A stretch of 63,592 bases of DNA from JADCCX01 sp031431475 (lineage in GTDB: Bacteria; Pseudomonadota; Alphaproteobacteria; Rhizobiales; Beijerinckiaceae), in NCBI GenBank assembly GCA_031431475.1, contig JANPDL010000003.1:1-63592 (forward strand). The letters are read 5' to 3'. Under the pieces are notes generated by a model. That model was not told the DNA's origin and did no database searches. It was given only the letters and a program-made list of their open reading frames with translations. The position numbers and the translations under genes were made by a program. Positions 54,044-62,765 of this stretch are shown here, piece after piece (position 1 is the stretch's first letter; each line of letters opens with the position of its first letter).

Positions 54044-55413
54044 ACCCTTCGCGGCAATCCGTCGCCCCAGCCCAGCAACCCTCCGGGCCGGAAGATCAGC
54101 AGGATCGCCAACAAGCTATAGACCGCGATATCTGCATGCTCCAGAGGGAAGAACGCCGACCACAGCGCTTCCAAACTGCCGATCAGCACAGCGCCGAACA
54201 TCGCGCCCGGCACGGACCCGATGCCGCCAGCAACGGCACCGATCAGCGCCTTGAGGCCAATCGCCATGCCGCCGGAAAAGCCGATACCACCGTAGTGCGA
54301 AGTCATGATGAAGCCAGCGAGGCCAGCGAGAAGACTGGCGATTGCAAAAGAACGGATCAGCACGCCACGTGGATCGATGCCAAACAGCGCTGCCGCGCGT
54401 GGTTCATCCGCAGTCGCCCGCCATTTCCGCCCGAATTGTGAGCGACGCATGACGAGTACAAGCAGGCAAGATGCGCCTAGTGCCAGACAAACAGTTGCGA
54501 CAGAACCTTCTGTCACAATCACCAGAAAATCCCCGGAGCGCGCCACACCGATTGGCGTGTTCAGCAACGGCGGCACCCAGCGACTGCTGCCACCTTGCGC
54601 AAGACGAACGTATTCCATGCCACCAACAGCCAGCCCGGCGGAGGCGACCAGAACAGCCTGTCCGGACCGGTTGGCGAGGGGTGCGAAAACCGCCTGCGCC
54701 ATCAACTCGCCATGCGTTACCGCCGCAGCCAGTGCCACCAGCAGCGAGCACAGCAGGATCAGTGGCGGCGAGCCCTGCCCAATCATACCGCCGCCGATGG
54801 CCCCGATCAGCGCGCCCTGCCCGCCAACCACGGCGAGTTCGCCAAAGGCCAGGTTGATGCGCCCGATCAAGCCGTAGATTAGCGCATAGGCTGGTGCGAG
54901 CAGTGCATAGATCGCGATCTGCGGCAGTGCCGCCACAACATGCTGCAAAGCGAGCGCCGTACCCCGACTGAGCTTTGGGAGGTGACTGATTTCGTCCTCG
55001 GACACCGACGGTGCCAGCAGCGCTGTCGAGGGTTCATCCAGCCAGTAGCGTTTCAAGAGGTGCAGTTTCACCTCGCCAAATGTCTCGCCATCGGCAGTCA
55101 ACCCGGTGAGGCTTTGCCTTTGTTGAGAGAAACGTCCACCTGCGAAACCACAGGTCACAGCATGCGCCACGGAGCCGTTAGCCGCCTCGCGACGGTAGGT
55201 TATGCGGATGCTGTTCTGGTCGCGCCCGACGGCTACCGAACGAACAGCAAGTTTTGCGCCTTCGGCATGCAGCGCTGGCAGGATGCTGCGACAAAGCCGG
55301 GCCTGATCGGAATCGACAAGCGAACAGGCAGCGAAGAGGAGAGACGCTGCAATCAGGATCGCAAGGTTTGCAAGTCGTCTCACGCTCGTTGAAAGCTCAC
55401 GCAGGCAATCCAT
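54040..55413 (-). CDS. LivH-like branched-chain amino acid ABC permease with lipoprotein-like N-terminus
   Basis: This about 457-residue protein ends in a LivH-type permease of about 300 residues (ALIYGLIGRINLAFGELAVVGG, FGRKWRATADEPRAAALFGID, GGIGSVPGAMFGAVLIG). Before it is an unusual 120-residue extension beginning with a signal-like stretch and LLFAAC lipobox, then a Cys-containing region (RLCRSILPALHAEG). The ATG at 55411-55413 is taken; GTG at 55383 would give a neat 20-residue lipoprotein signal. LivM, LivF, LivG and a binding protein are absent here. Confidence 0.82.
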   Translation of the reverse strand: MDCLRELSTSVRRLANLAILIAASLLFAACSLVDSDQARLCRSILPALHAEGAKLAVRSVAVGRDQNSIRITYRREAANGSVAHAVTCGFAGGRFSQQRQSLTGLTADGETFGEVKLHLLKRYWLDEPSTALLAPSVSEDEISHLPKLSRGTALALQHVVAALPQIAIYALLAPAYALIYGLIGRINLAFGELAVVGGQGALIGAIGGGMIGQGSPPLILLCSLLVALAAAVTHGELMAQAVFAPLANRSGQAVLVASAGLAVGGMEYVRLAQGGSSRWVPPLLNTPIGVARSGDFLVIVTEGSVATVCLALGASCLLVLVMRRSQFGRKWRATADEPRAAALFGIDPRGVLIRSFAIASLLAGLAGFIMTSHYGGIGFSGGMAIGLKALIGAVAGGIGSVPGAMFGAVLIGSLEALWSAFFPLEHADIAVYSLLAILLIFRPGGLLGWGDGLPRRV

Positions 55414-56413
55414 TGGCTGCCAGAATCGCCGCATGAAACTCCGGATCGATGTTACCGCCAGAGCAGACAACACCCACGATCTTTCCCTTGAGATCCAGCT
55501 TCCCTGACAGCGCGGCCGCCAGTGCCACCGCGCCGCCTGGCTCCACTGTGATCTTCAGCACGCGCGCGGCATAAGCCACCGCCTCCGCAGCTTCCCGGTC
55601 GCTGACCGCGATGCCACCAGCAAGTTTGGCCATGTTGATCGGAAAGGTCAGCTTTCCCGGCATCGGCGTGACGATGGCGTCGCAGATCGACATGGGATTG
55701 GGTTCATTGCCGAGGCGCTCGCCCTTTTCCAGTGACCGTTTCGTATCGTCGTAATTTACAGGCTCCACTGCATAAAGCTTAGTCGATGGGCTGAGGTGAC
55801 TGAAGGAGGTTGCCACTCCCGCCATCAGCCCGCCACCGCCGCAGCAGCAGAGCAAAATATCCAGGGTCAGGCCCATATCCTTCGCCTGCCGCACCATCTC
55901 GATGCCGATTGTACCCTGTCCTGCCATAATGTTGGCATCGTCATAGGGCGGCACAAGGATGGCGCCGGTTTCATCGGAAATACGCTGCCCGATGGCCTCC
56001 CGGCTTTCGCCGAACCTGTCGTAGAGGATGACTTCAGCACCGTAACCCTTTGTATTCTCGATCTTCAGCCGGGGTGAATCGGTCGGCATGATGATCGTCG
56101 CCTTGATGCCAAAGGTTTGTGCGGCATAGGCCACGCCCTGCGCATGATTGCCCGAGGAGAATGCAACAACGCCGCGCTTGCGCTCTTCCGGGGTGAATTG
56201 CGAAATCCGGTTATAGGCACCGCGAAACTTGAAAGAGCCCGTGCGTTGCAAGGGTTCAGCCTTCACGAAGATACGCCCTCCCGTCCGCTCATCCAAATCT
56301 GGCGACGACAGCAGCGGTGTCATCACCGCCTTGCCTTCGAGCCGCGCTGCGGCGGCTTCCACATCAGCAAATGCAATGGCGAACGCGGGATTTTGGGTGA
56401 CGGCAGCGGACAT
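55397..56413 (-). CDS. Threonine/serine dehydratase, PLP-dependent
   Basis: This 338-residue fold-type II PLP enzyme has the Lys in TGSFKFRGAYNR and the Gly loop CCCGGGGLMAG. It has no ACT domain, so it is the catabolic or unregulated type; related enzymes act on threonine, serine or 3-hydroxyaspartate. It overlaps the permease gene by 17 bases and is the first gene of the operon with the permease and ilvA. The cmk gene lies 101 bases upstream on the same strand. Confidence 0.9.
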   Translation of the reverse strand: MSAAVTQNPAFAIAFADVEAAAARLEGKAVMTPLLSSPDLDERTGGRIFVKAEPLQRTGSFKFRGAYNRISQFTPEERKRGVVAFSSGNHAQGVAYAAQTFGIKATIIMPTDSPRLKIENTKGYGAEVILYDRFGESREAIGQRISDETGAILVPPYDDANIMAGQGTIGIEMVRQAKDMGLTLDILLCCCGGGGLMAGVATSFSHLSPSTKLYAVEPVNYDDTKRSLEKGERLGNEPNPMSICDAIVTPMPGKLTFPINMAKLAGGIAVSDREAAEAVAYAARVLKITVEPGGAVALAAALSGKLDLKGKIVGVVCSGGNIDPEFHAAILAANGLPA

Positions 56414-56514
56414 GGGGACGACTCCGGAAGCGTTTCTTCGGTGCCACCATCCGCCTCCCTGATCGGGCCGTCAACCAAACCGCTGTGGTGCAGAACATCA
56501 CCCAGAACGATGGA

Positions 56515-57126
56515 TCAGCGCTTTTTGGCATCCACCAGAGCCAGTGCTGCGGTCAAAACCTGATCGCGGTCCATGCGGGAAGTATCGAAGAGAATGGCAT
56601 CCTCAGCACGGATCATGTTGGGTGCATCGCGCGCATCCCGCGCTTGAAGGTCAGACAGCAACTGTGTCTCGCTCATGGACGGGTCCTTGGCAGAAAGCTC
56701 GAGATAGCGCCGACGCGCTCTCACCTCGGGGGCCGCTGTTACCCAAATCTTGAGATCCGCATCAGGCGCGATCACGGTGCCGATATCGCGGCCATCCAGC
56801 ACAGCTCCACCCTCCTGGTGGGCAAAATCGACCTGAAACTCCTTCAGCGCGGCACGAACAGCTGGAATGACCGCCACGGATGATGCAGCCTTGCCAGCTT
56901 CCCCCGTCCGCAGCCGCTCGTCCACCAGCCAGCTCAATGAAAGCTGCCGGGCCACATCGGTCGCCGCGTCCTTGTCATCAAGCGCATGGCCGCGATCCAG
57001 CATTTGCTGGCCGACTGCGCGGTAAAGCAGGCCTGTATCAAGATGCGGCAGGCCCAGATGCTGCGCAATACGCCGGGCGAGCGTTCCCTTGCCTGACGCA
57101 GCAGGCCCGTCGATGGCAATAATCAT
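56515..57126 (-). CDS. cmk: Cytidylate kinase
   Basis: This 203-residue kinase phosphorylates CMP and dCMP with ATP. The P-loop is IDGPAASGKGTLAR, followed by LDTGLLYRAVG and VLDGRDIGTVIAPDADLK. Both are typical of Cmk. In most alphaproteobacteria it lies between aroA and rpsA; neither is adjacent here. It is divergent from TIGR02300 across 175 bases. Confidence 0.95.
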   Translation of the reverse strand: MIIAIDGPAASGKGTLARRIAQHLGLPHLDTGLLYRAVGQQMLDRGHALDDKDAATDVARQLSLSWLVDERLRTGEAGKAASSVAVIPAVRAALKEFQVDFAHQEGGAVLDGRDIGTVIAPDADLKIWVTAAPEVRARRRYLELSAKDPSMSETQLLSDLQARDARDAPNMIRAEDAILFDTSRMDRDQVLTAALALVDAKKR

Positions 57127-57301
57127 GAGGCAGAGCTTTCCCTGACGTCTGGTGAGGCCGGAATGCCGATTATCACGACATTCCGCGCACGCAAGCCTGC
57201 CGTGCCGCGATATCCCGTTTTGACGGTTGACAGTGTGGAGTCGCCGGACTAGGCGACTGATCTCTCAAAGCACAGCCATCTGAACACTCCCGGAGAGACC
57301 C

Positions 57302-57694
57302 TTGGCAAAACCTGAACTTGGAACGAAGCGCGTTTGCCCAACCACGGGCCGCAAGTTCTACGATCTCAACCGCGATCCCGTTATTTCACCCTATTCCGGT
57401 GAATCCTGGCCGCGCGCGTCGTTCGAGCCGCTCCTCAAGGGTAGCGCTGCCCCGGCCAATGACGACGATGAAGACGATAACGCCGCTGATCCCGCATCAG
57501 CTACGGCGGAATTCGTGCCGCTCGAGGATGCCGAGACTCCGGATGCCAAGGATGTGGTGGCCGATGACATCGAGATCGATGATGAGGTTGTCGCCGGTGA
57601 TGACGATGACACCTTCCTTGAACAGGAGGAAGAAGGCGACGATGATGTCAGCGACCTCATCGACGGCGAGATCGAAGGCGAAGAAGAAACCTGA
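57302..57694 (+). CDS. TIGR02300 family protein
   Basis: This 130-residue protein has a conserved N-terminal zinc-ribbon-like stretch (GTKRVCPTTGRKFYDLNRD, DPVISPYSGESWPR) and a very acidic C-terminal half rich in Asp and Glu. The family is restricted to alphaproteobacteria and its role is unknown. The start is TTG at 57302, preceded by GGAGAGACC. The tRNA-Ala gene follows after 133 bases, an arrangement common in the order. Confidence 0.9.
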   Translation: MAKPELGTKRVCPTTGRKFYDLNRDPVISPYSGESWPRASFEPLLKGSAAPANDDDEDDNAADPASATAEFVPLEDAETPDAKDVVADDIEIDDEVVAGDDDDTFLEQEEEGDDDVSDLIDGEIEGEEET

Positions 57695-57827
57695 CCTTCT
57701 CAAGCATGCCGCAAGCCAGTTTTGGCTTGCGGTTTCTGACGGGTTATGACAAATCACGGTCGCATATGACGCTCATGCGGCATTCGCAAAGTTCCTCCGG
57801 TGGAATACCCAGAACCGGAACCCGTGT

Positions 57828-57903
<76 letters not shown>

Positions 57904-58161
57904 ATCACTCTTTCCGCGTTCAAGTCTCTGAGACGCGTCGGATAAGAATTAAATGATTTCAAAGGTTTAATAGGCGATGCGGGTGCCGGAATAACTCCCA
58001 AATTCGCCAAATCCATCTCTCATTTAGGCTGTTCAAACTATTTTTCTGAGCCATGCAATTCCGATTTTTCGCTATTTTTCCAGTGCGTTGCCCTGAGATG
58101 GGTTCGTTTTGGGCAGAGACCAGTTTGCAAGCCGTGAAAACGATTTTGGCGTTGTTTTGCC

Positions 58162-58578
58162 TTAAGATAACTCTTCACCGTAGACCCGCCCGATTGTTGC
58201 AGTCTCAATGTCGGTTAGGCTGGCGAACTCCCGCTCGCGAGCCCGTTGTGACAGCCCTCCGTCGTTCTGGCGCAGAAACCTGAACAGCAGGTCGACGGTC
58301 AGATCTGGCATGTCGACGATCTCTCCAAGGCGTCGCCGAAACCGGTAATACGCGACAAGGAAGCGTGCTTCCTGCGGCAGGTCGAACTCAATGGTCTGCT
58401 CGATGCAGCCATAAAGAAACTCTGCATGCGGTGTCGCATCGAAACAGCGGTAGAAATCAGCGGTATCGTTGAGCACACGGACATTACCGCGATCCGTCGG
58501 CTCTCAGTCGATGGCTGGCAAAACGCGGCGTGAAACGCTTTCCAATATCCGTCGATACTCATCGACCCGGTTACTGCT
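58162..58578 (-). pseudogene. Fic family protein remnant with in-frame stop
   Basis: The 104-residue open frame (58162-58476) starting LNDTADFYRCFDATPHAEFL and ending QNDGGLSQRAREREF resembles the C-terminal end of Fic family proteins. The frame continues upstream for 24 further codons (NRVDEYRRILESVSRRVLPAID) but is broken by TGA at 58504-58506, where relatives have Trp, and by TAA at 58579-58581. The catalytic HPFxxGNGR core is not seen upstream. It is a decayed fragment, not an active AMP-transferase. Confidence 0.6.
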
Positions 58579-58933
58579 TTAGACAATGACTGTACAACAT
58601 CCGCTTCCCTGCAAATTTTTATGGGCAACAAATGTCCGGCAATGTTCAGGTGCTGGCGGCCGAGACAACCGGCATCTTGCGCCAACTGCGGAAATTCGGG
58701 TTGCAGATAGAGTGCTGCGACTGCGGACATTCCTCTCAACCGTCAGAATGCCCGCGGAGAAGTCAGGCGCGGCGGTGGTCCGGATGCCGATCGCCCTTGG
58801 CTACTCCGAGCCGCTTGCAGACGTTCCAGATCCAGCGAACGATTTGGCGGCGATCCTCTCGATCTTGACCAGCAAATCCTCACCCGGAATCTGAACGACG
58901 GCTGGTATGGTCATGTTCCAGCGGTATCGCGCG
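58579..58933. other. Gene-poor stretch between Fic remnant and AraC gene
   Basis: These 355 bases hold several short open frames on both strands, none with recognisable similarity. They may be further debris of the Fic locus or of the tRNA-linked insertion. No tRNA, repeat or terminator was seen. Confidence 0.5.
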
Positions 58934-59893
58934 TCAGGACGAGCGTCGGTCGCGCCAAGCTGCCGGAGCCACACCAAACGCCCGTTTGAACGCTCGGCTG
59001 AAGGCCTCTTCAGACCCGTAGCCGACCGCATGTGCGATCAAGGCAATGGATTTGGCCGATCCGCGCAATTCGAGCTTGGCCTTTTCCATTCGCCAGTAGG
59101 TCAGGTATCGAAAGGGTGGCTGGCAGACGACCGCCGTGAAGTGAGCGATGAATGCGCTCCGTGACATTGCGACCGCCTTGGCCAGCGAAGCAGTCGTCCA
59201 GGGCGCGGCGAAATCCAGATGGATGAGGGCGAGCGAATGCCCGATCTGCGGGTCGGCGAGCCCCTTGATCCATCCGATACCCCCGCCCTCAGGCGTCGCC
59301 GCGTAGCGGCGCACGGCTTCCACCAGCAGGAATTCCGACAGGCGCGACAGAACATCGGAGGACGCCAGCCGGCCATGCATCAGTTCGCCAGCAGCGAATG
59401 CAAGCGAGGCTTCGAGCATGCCGCGAGAGGTCGCTTCGCGGACATCGATCTTCAGGATGCTCGGCAACGCCTGGAACAACGGATTGATCGTATCATCGCT
59501 ACCAAGGAACCCGCAGAACATGCGGGTGGCCGCTCCGCCCCCGCCATGATTGACGCGCGCCAGGCCGCGACCGGGCGACCAGTCTACCAGTCCATACCCA
59601 TCGACGGGCGTCAGGCCCGGCGAACTGGCCAGGGTCTGCCTGTCGTTCCGCGGCATCAGCACGATTTCGCCAGCTTCGACCGTGATCGGTGGTTGTTCGC
59701 CAACATGAACCAGCATGTGTCCCTCAAGCACGAAATGATAGGCGATGAGGTGCGCAGGCCGATTCAACAACGGCCGGCAAGCCTCTGCCGTAACCACGGA
59801 GTTGACGGCCCAGGGCGCGGTGAAGCGCGCGTCCAGGACCACGCCGCCGGTGAGGCGAACGGCTGACAATGCATCTGAAAGAGGATCTGACAT
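58934..59893 (-). CDS. AraC family transcriptional regulator with cupin sensor
   Basis: This 319-residue regulator has an N-terminal cupin-type sensor (AraC_binding_2/cupin_6 type: HLIAYHFVLEGHMLVHVG, VEAGEIVLMPRND) and two C-terminal helix-turn-helix motifs (TTASLAKAVAMSRSAFIAHF and KSIALIAHAVGYGSEEAFSRAF). It is divergent from the MddA-like gene across 390 bases, so that gene is the likely target. The ligand is unknown. The final residues APAAWRDRR are typical of the family. Confidence 0.92.
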   Translation of the reverse strand: MSDPLSDALSAVRLTGGVVLDARFTAPWAVNSVVTAEACRPLLNRPAHLIAYHFVLEGHMLVHVGEQPPITVEAGEIVLMPRNDRQTLASSPGLTPVDGYGLVDWSPGRGLARVNHGGGGAATRMFCGFLGSDDTINPLFQALPSILKIDVREATSRGMLEASLAFAAGELMHGRLASSDVLSRLSEFLLVEAVRRYAATPEGGGIGWIKGLADPQIGHSLALIHLDFAAPWTTASLAKAVAMSRSAFIAHFTAVVCQPPFRYLTYWRMEKAKLELRGSAKSIALIAHAVGYGSEEAFSRAFKRAFGVAPAAWRDRRSS

Positions 59894-60283
59894 TCAAAGG
59901 TCCCGCATTTCTGCACGAACGGTCATGTGATCGAGACGCACGATCATGTCCGCACGGCGCAATCGGCGGTATACATTGGATGCTGATCGCGCGTTTGTCA
60001 TGTGCCGTCTCCGTGTCGGCAAAAGGGCGTTCTTCCGGTCGGCAAAAAGACTGCGCGGATTGCTAGCAGATGGGCTTTCTGCGGCAATCTCTTTCCGGCG
60101 GCCGTCTCGCCGGTAACTGCGCGGGCACTGCCGCCAACGGCGGTGCGGCTCCCGACCGGGCCAACGAAGCCGATGGTGCCGATCACTTCGGGCTGGCGAG
60201 CATATGACGCCGAATTGAAGGCGACATCGGATGGATCGCCGACTGGCAACGAAGGCTAACGAGACCATGAAAAGGACAACACC
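59894..60283. other. Divergent control region between AraC and MddA-like genes
   Basis: No gene is supported in these 390 bases; an 83-codon open frame on the minus strand (59998-60249) has no recognisable family. A ribosome-binding site AAAGGA (60271-60276) lies seven bases before the MddA-like start. No AraC half-sites were identified by eye. Confidence 0.55.
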
Positions 60284-61069
60284 ATGACAACCAAGACCGA
60301 GAGCGCGGCAGCGCCCCTCAAGCCATCCAGATCGGCAGGCGGCCGATACGCAGCGCTCGCTTACGGCGTCGCCAGCTACGCCGTCAGCGTCGTCACGCTC
60401 CTTTACGTCATCGGATTCGTGGAAGGCCTGATTGTGCCGAAAACGATAGACAGCGGAGCTGCCACGCCATTTTTTGAAGCAACACTGATCAATCTGTTGC
60501 TAATAATGATCTTCGCGCTCCAGCACAGCGTCATGGCGCGCACGCCCTTCAAGCTGTGGTGGACGCGATACGTACCGCAAGCGATCGAGCGCAGCACCTA
60601 TGTGTTGCTCACCTCGCTCTGCCTCGCTCTGCTGATATGGCAATGGCGTCCGATCCCCCGCGTGATCTGGCATGTCGAGAGCCAGGCCCTGGCAACAGCG
60701 TTGATTGGCCTGTCGCTTCTCGGTTGGCTCATCGTGTTCAGCAGCACGTTTCTGATCAACCACTTCGAACTTTTCGGACTGCATCAGGTGGCGAACAACT
60801 TCGCAGGCAAGCCGATGCCAGGCCCGCGTTTCCGTACGCCGATTTTCTACAAGCTTGTACGGCATCCCCTCTATTTCGGCCTGATCATCGCTTTTTGGGT
60901 CACGCCGACTATGACGATCGGCCATATGCTGTTCGCCCTGGCGAACACGGCCTATATTTTCATTGGCATCATGTTCGAGGAGCGCGACCTGACGGCGTTG
61001 TTCGGCGAGGACTACCTTCGCTACAAGGAACGCGTCGCGATGATCATGCCTTGGCGAAAATCGACGTGA
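60284..61069 (+). CDS. mddA: Methanethiol S-methyltransferase, MddA-like
   Basis: This 261-residue membrane protein of the isoprenylcysteine methyltransferase/NnrU superfamily matches MddA, which methylates methanethiol to dimethyl sulfide with SAM. Family landmarks are SYAVSVVTLLYVIGFVEG near the N-terminus, LFALQHSVMAR-like FALQHSVMARTPFK, RSTYVLLTSL, and the C-terminal SAM-binding RHPLYFGLIIAFW with EERDLTALFGEDYLRYKERV. About five helices are present. It stands alone next to an AraC regulator; no methionine gamma-lyase is nearby. Confidence 0.83.
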   Translation: MTTKTESAAAPLKPSRSAGGRYAALAYGVASYAVSVVTLLYVIGFVEGLIVPKTIDSGAATPFFEATLINLLLIMIFALQHSVMARTPFKLWWTRYVPQAIERSTYVLLTSLCLALLIWQWRPIPRVIWHVESQALATALIGLSLLGWLIVFSSTFLINHFELFGLHQVANNFAGKPMPGPRFRTPIFYKLVRHPLYFGLIIAFWVTPTMTIGHMLFALANTAYIFIGIMFEERDLTALFGEDYLRYKERVAMIMPWRKST

Positions 61070-61378
61070 GGCGGTTGTTGGAGGTCATGCAAGAAAACAT
61101 GCGCAGCAATTCCCGGCGTCCGCTTGCGAATTGGAGCCGAAGGCTTGAACCATGGCGCGACCGACCAGGTCGCAGTCTATACCTGCCGCATGCGGCGCAG
61201 ATCTCACATTGTTTGAGGGGCAGGGATCGCTCGTGGTCAGAAAGTTGCATTGCAGGACTTCTTTCGATTTAGATCGCGCCAGTTCGAGACAGTTGCGCCA
61301 GTTGCAGACATTGCCTGTGTATGCAGAAAACAGTGAAAGCTGACGTTGATGCACGTGCATATTGGTCGGGAAAATTGG
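61070..61378. other. Gene-free stretch between MddA-like and LysR genes
   Basis: These 309 bases contain no convincing gene. No strong hairpin was found, although some inverted bases occur near 61170-61190 (CGACC...GGTCG). The composition resembles the neighbours. Confidence 0.5.
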
Positions 61379-62236
61379 CTAAAGTGTCTTCAACAACCAG
61401 GCTTGCAACACAAGCGCATCTGCCGACGCTTCGTCCTGCTCCATTAGCCAGTAAAACTTGTCTTCATCCGAAGGTGTTTCCGATATCAAAACCAACTTCC
61501 CCTCCGACAGCGCGTCACGGATCAACACAGTCGGTATAAGACCAATACCTTGATGACTGGTTGTGGCGCTGGCCACGAGGTTAGCATCTTCAAACACTGT
61601 GCCTGTCAAGTTTGTGGGTGAACTGATTTCTGCCTCTGACAGCCAGCGCATCCAGGCATCAGTTGATTTGTCATGCAAAAGCGTGGCCGCCAAAAGCGCG
61701 TCAGAGGTATAAAAAGGACCGTGCCGTGCCAGATAGTCTGGTGTGCAAACTGGCTGTGTTGCAGCGCTGAATAATTTATGGGCTTTTCCCGGCACAATTG
61801 AACCATGCCGGATCAGCAAGTCTGTTGCTGCTGATTGTGGCGTGCTGTCATCGAAGGCATAAACAACTTGCAGAGTAATCCCGGGGTGATCCCGCTGGAA
61901 GGCTGAAAGACGCGGGATCAGCCAGCGCGTTGCCACGGACGAAATGCAGGCAATGGTTACCTTGCGGTCGCGCTGTTGCCGGATGCGTTCGGCAGCAACC
62001 GCAATCCGGGACAGACCATCTTGAACAGCAAGACCGAGCGCCTGCCCATCTGGCGTTACTTCCAGTCGCTGAGCGTGGCGGATGAACAGAGGTTGCCCGA
62101 GCCATTGCTCCAGCGTGCGCACATGCTGGCTGATAGCAGCTGGTGTCAGGTGAAGTTCCTGCGCTGCTCGCGCAAAGCTCTGAAGACGTGCAGCGGCCTC
62201 AAACGCTTTCAGTGTGCTGGGAGGAGGAAGTTTCAT
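61379..62236 (-). CDS. LysR family transcriptional regulator (GcvA-like)
   Basis: This 285-residue regulator has the N-terminal helix-turn-helix PPSTLKAFEAAARLQSFARAA with LTPAAISQHVRTLEQWLG and the GcvA-like PLFIRHAQRLEVTPDG linker. The C-terminal substrate domain (VTIACISSVATRWLIPRL) is complete. It is divergent from the EctC-like gene across 108 bases, which contain a palindrome at 62266-62288, so it probably controls that unit. Confidence 0.92.
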   Translation of the reverse strand: MKLPPPSTLKAFEAAARLQSFARAAQELHLTPAAISQHVRTLEQWLGQPLFIRHAQRLEVTPDGQALGLAVQDGLSRIAVAAERIRQQRDRKVTIACISSVATRWLIPRLSAFQRDHPGITLQVVYAFDDSTPQSAATDLLIRHGSIVPGKAHKLFSAATQPVCTPDYLARHGPFYTSDALLAATLLHDKSTDAWMRWLSEAEISSPTNLTGTVFEDANLVASATTSHQGIGLIPTVLIRDALSEGKLVLISETPSDEDKFYWLMEQDEASADALVLQAWLLKTL

Positions 62237-62265
62237 ATAGGGAGGCTAAGTCATGCTCGCCCTTA

Positions 62266-62288
62266 GCGCAAGAACTACCCGTTTGCGC
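62266..62288. promoter_or_regulatory. LysR-type operator-like inverted repeat
   Basis: GCGCAA and TTGCGC are separated by 11 bases, a size and symmetry usual for LysR recognition sites. It lies in the divergent region between the LysR and EctC-like genes. Confidence 0.5.
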
Positions 62289-62344
62289 ATCGCAGGCTTT
62301 AACGCCAATCCATAGGCTTGTTGTCTAATAGGGAGATAAGATTC

Positions 62345-62722
62345 ATGTTAGTACGCAGCCTTGAAGATATCATTGGATCAGAGCGCGACGTGGATTGGGG
62401 CAATGGGCAAAGCCGTCGCTTCGTCCTTGCGCGCGACAAACTCGGCTTTGCCTTGTGCGATACGCAAGTGTTGGCTGGCAGTGTGTCCCATCAGGAATAC
62501 AAGAACCATCTTGAGGCTTGCTACTGCATCGAAGGCACAGGCGAAATCGAAGACGCGGAGGGAAACATCCACCAGCTGAGACCGGGCGTTCTCTACGCCC
62601 TCGACAAGCATGATCGCCATATCCTGCGCGCCACGACCGATATGCGTTTGATCAGTGTGTTCAATCCGCCAATTGAAGGCCATGAGAGCCACAGCTATGG
62701 CGACGAAGCTTCATCCTACTGA
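62345..62722 (+). CDS. Ectoine synthase family protein (solitary EctC-like)
   Basis: This 125-residue cupin matches EctC, which cyclises N-gamma-acetyl-diaminobutyrate to ectoine. Iron ligands known from the family are conserved: Glu57 in KNHLEACYCI, Tyr84 in PGVLYALDKHD and His92 in DRHILRA. No ectA or ectB is near, and relatives in such solitary contexts may use imported precursor or other substrates. The ATG at 62345 follows GGGAGA. The cyclase-family gene follows after 43 bases, so both are probably co-transcribed. Confidence 0.85.
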   Translation: MLVRSLEDIIGSERDVDWGNGQSRRFVLARDKLGFALCDTQVLAGSVSHQEYKNHLEACYCIEGTGEIEDAEGNIHQLRPGVLYALDKHDRHILRATTDMRLISVFNPPIEGHESHSYGDEASSY

Positions 62723-62765
62723 TGTTCACGCGCCTTACTCTCTTAAACAATCTGGATTTTACACG

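Noticed and set aside
59998..60249. An 83-codon minus-strand open frame between the AraC and MddA-like genes
   Set aside because: There is no recognisable family, no good ribosome-binding site, and an equally long frame exists on the other strand over the same bases.
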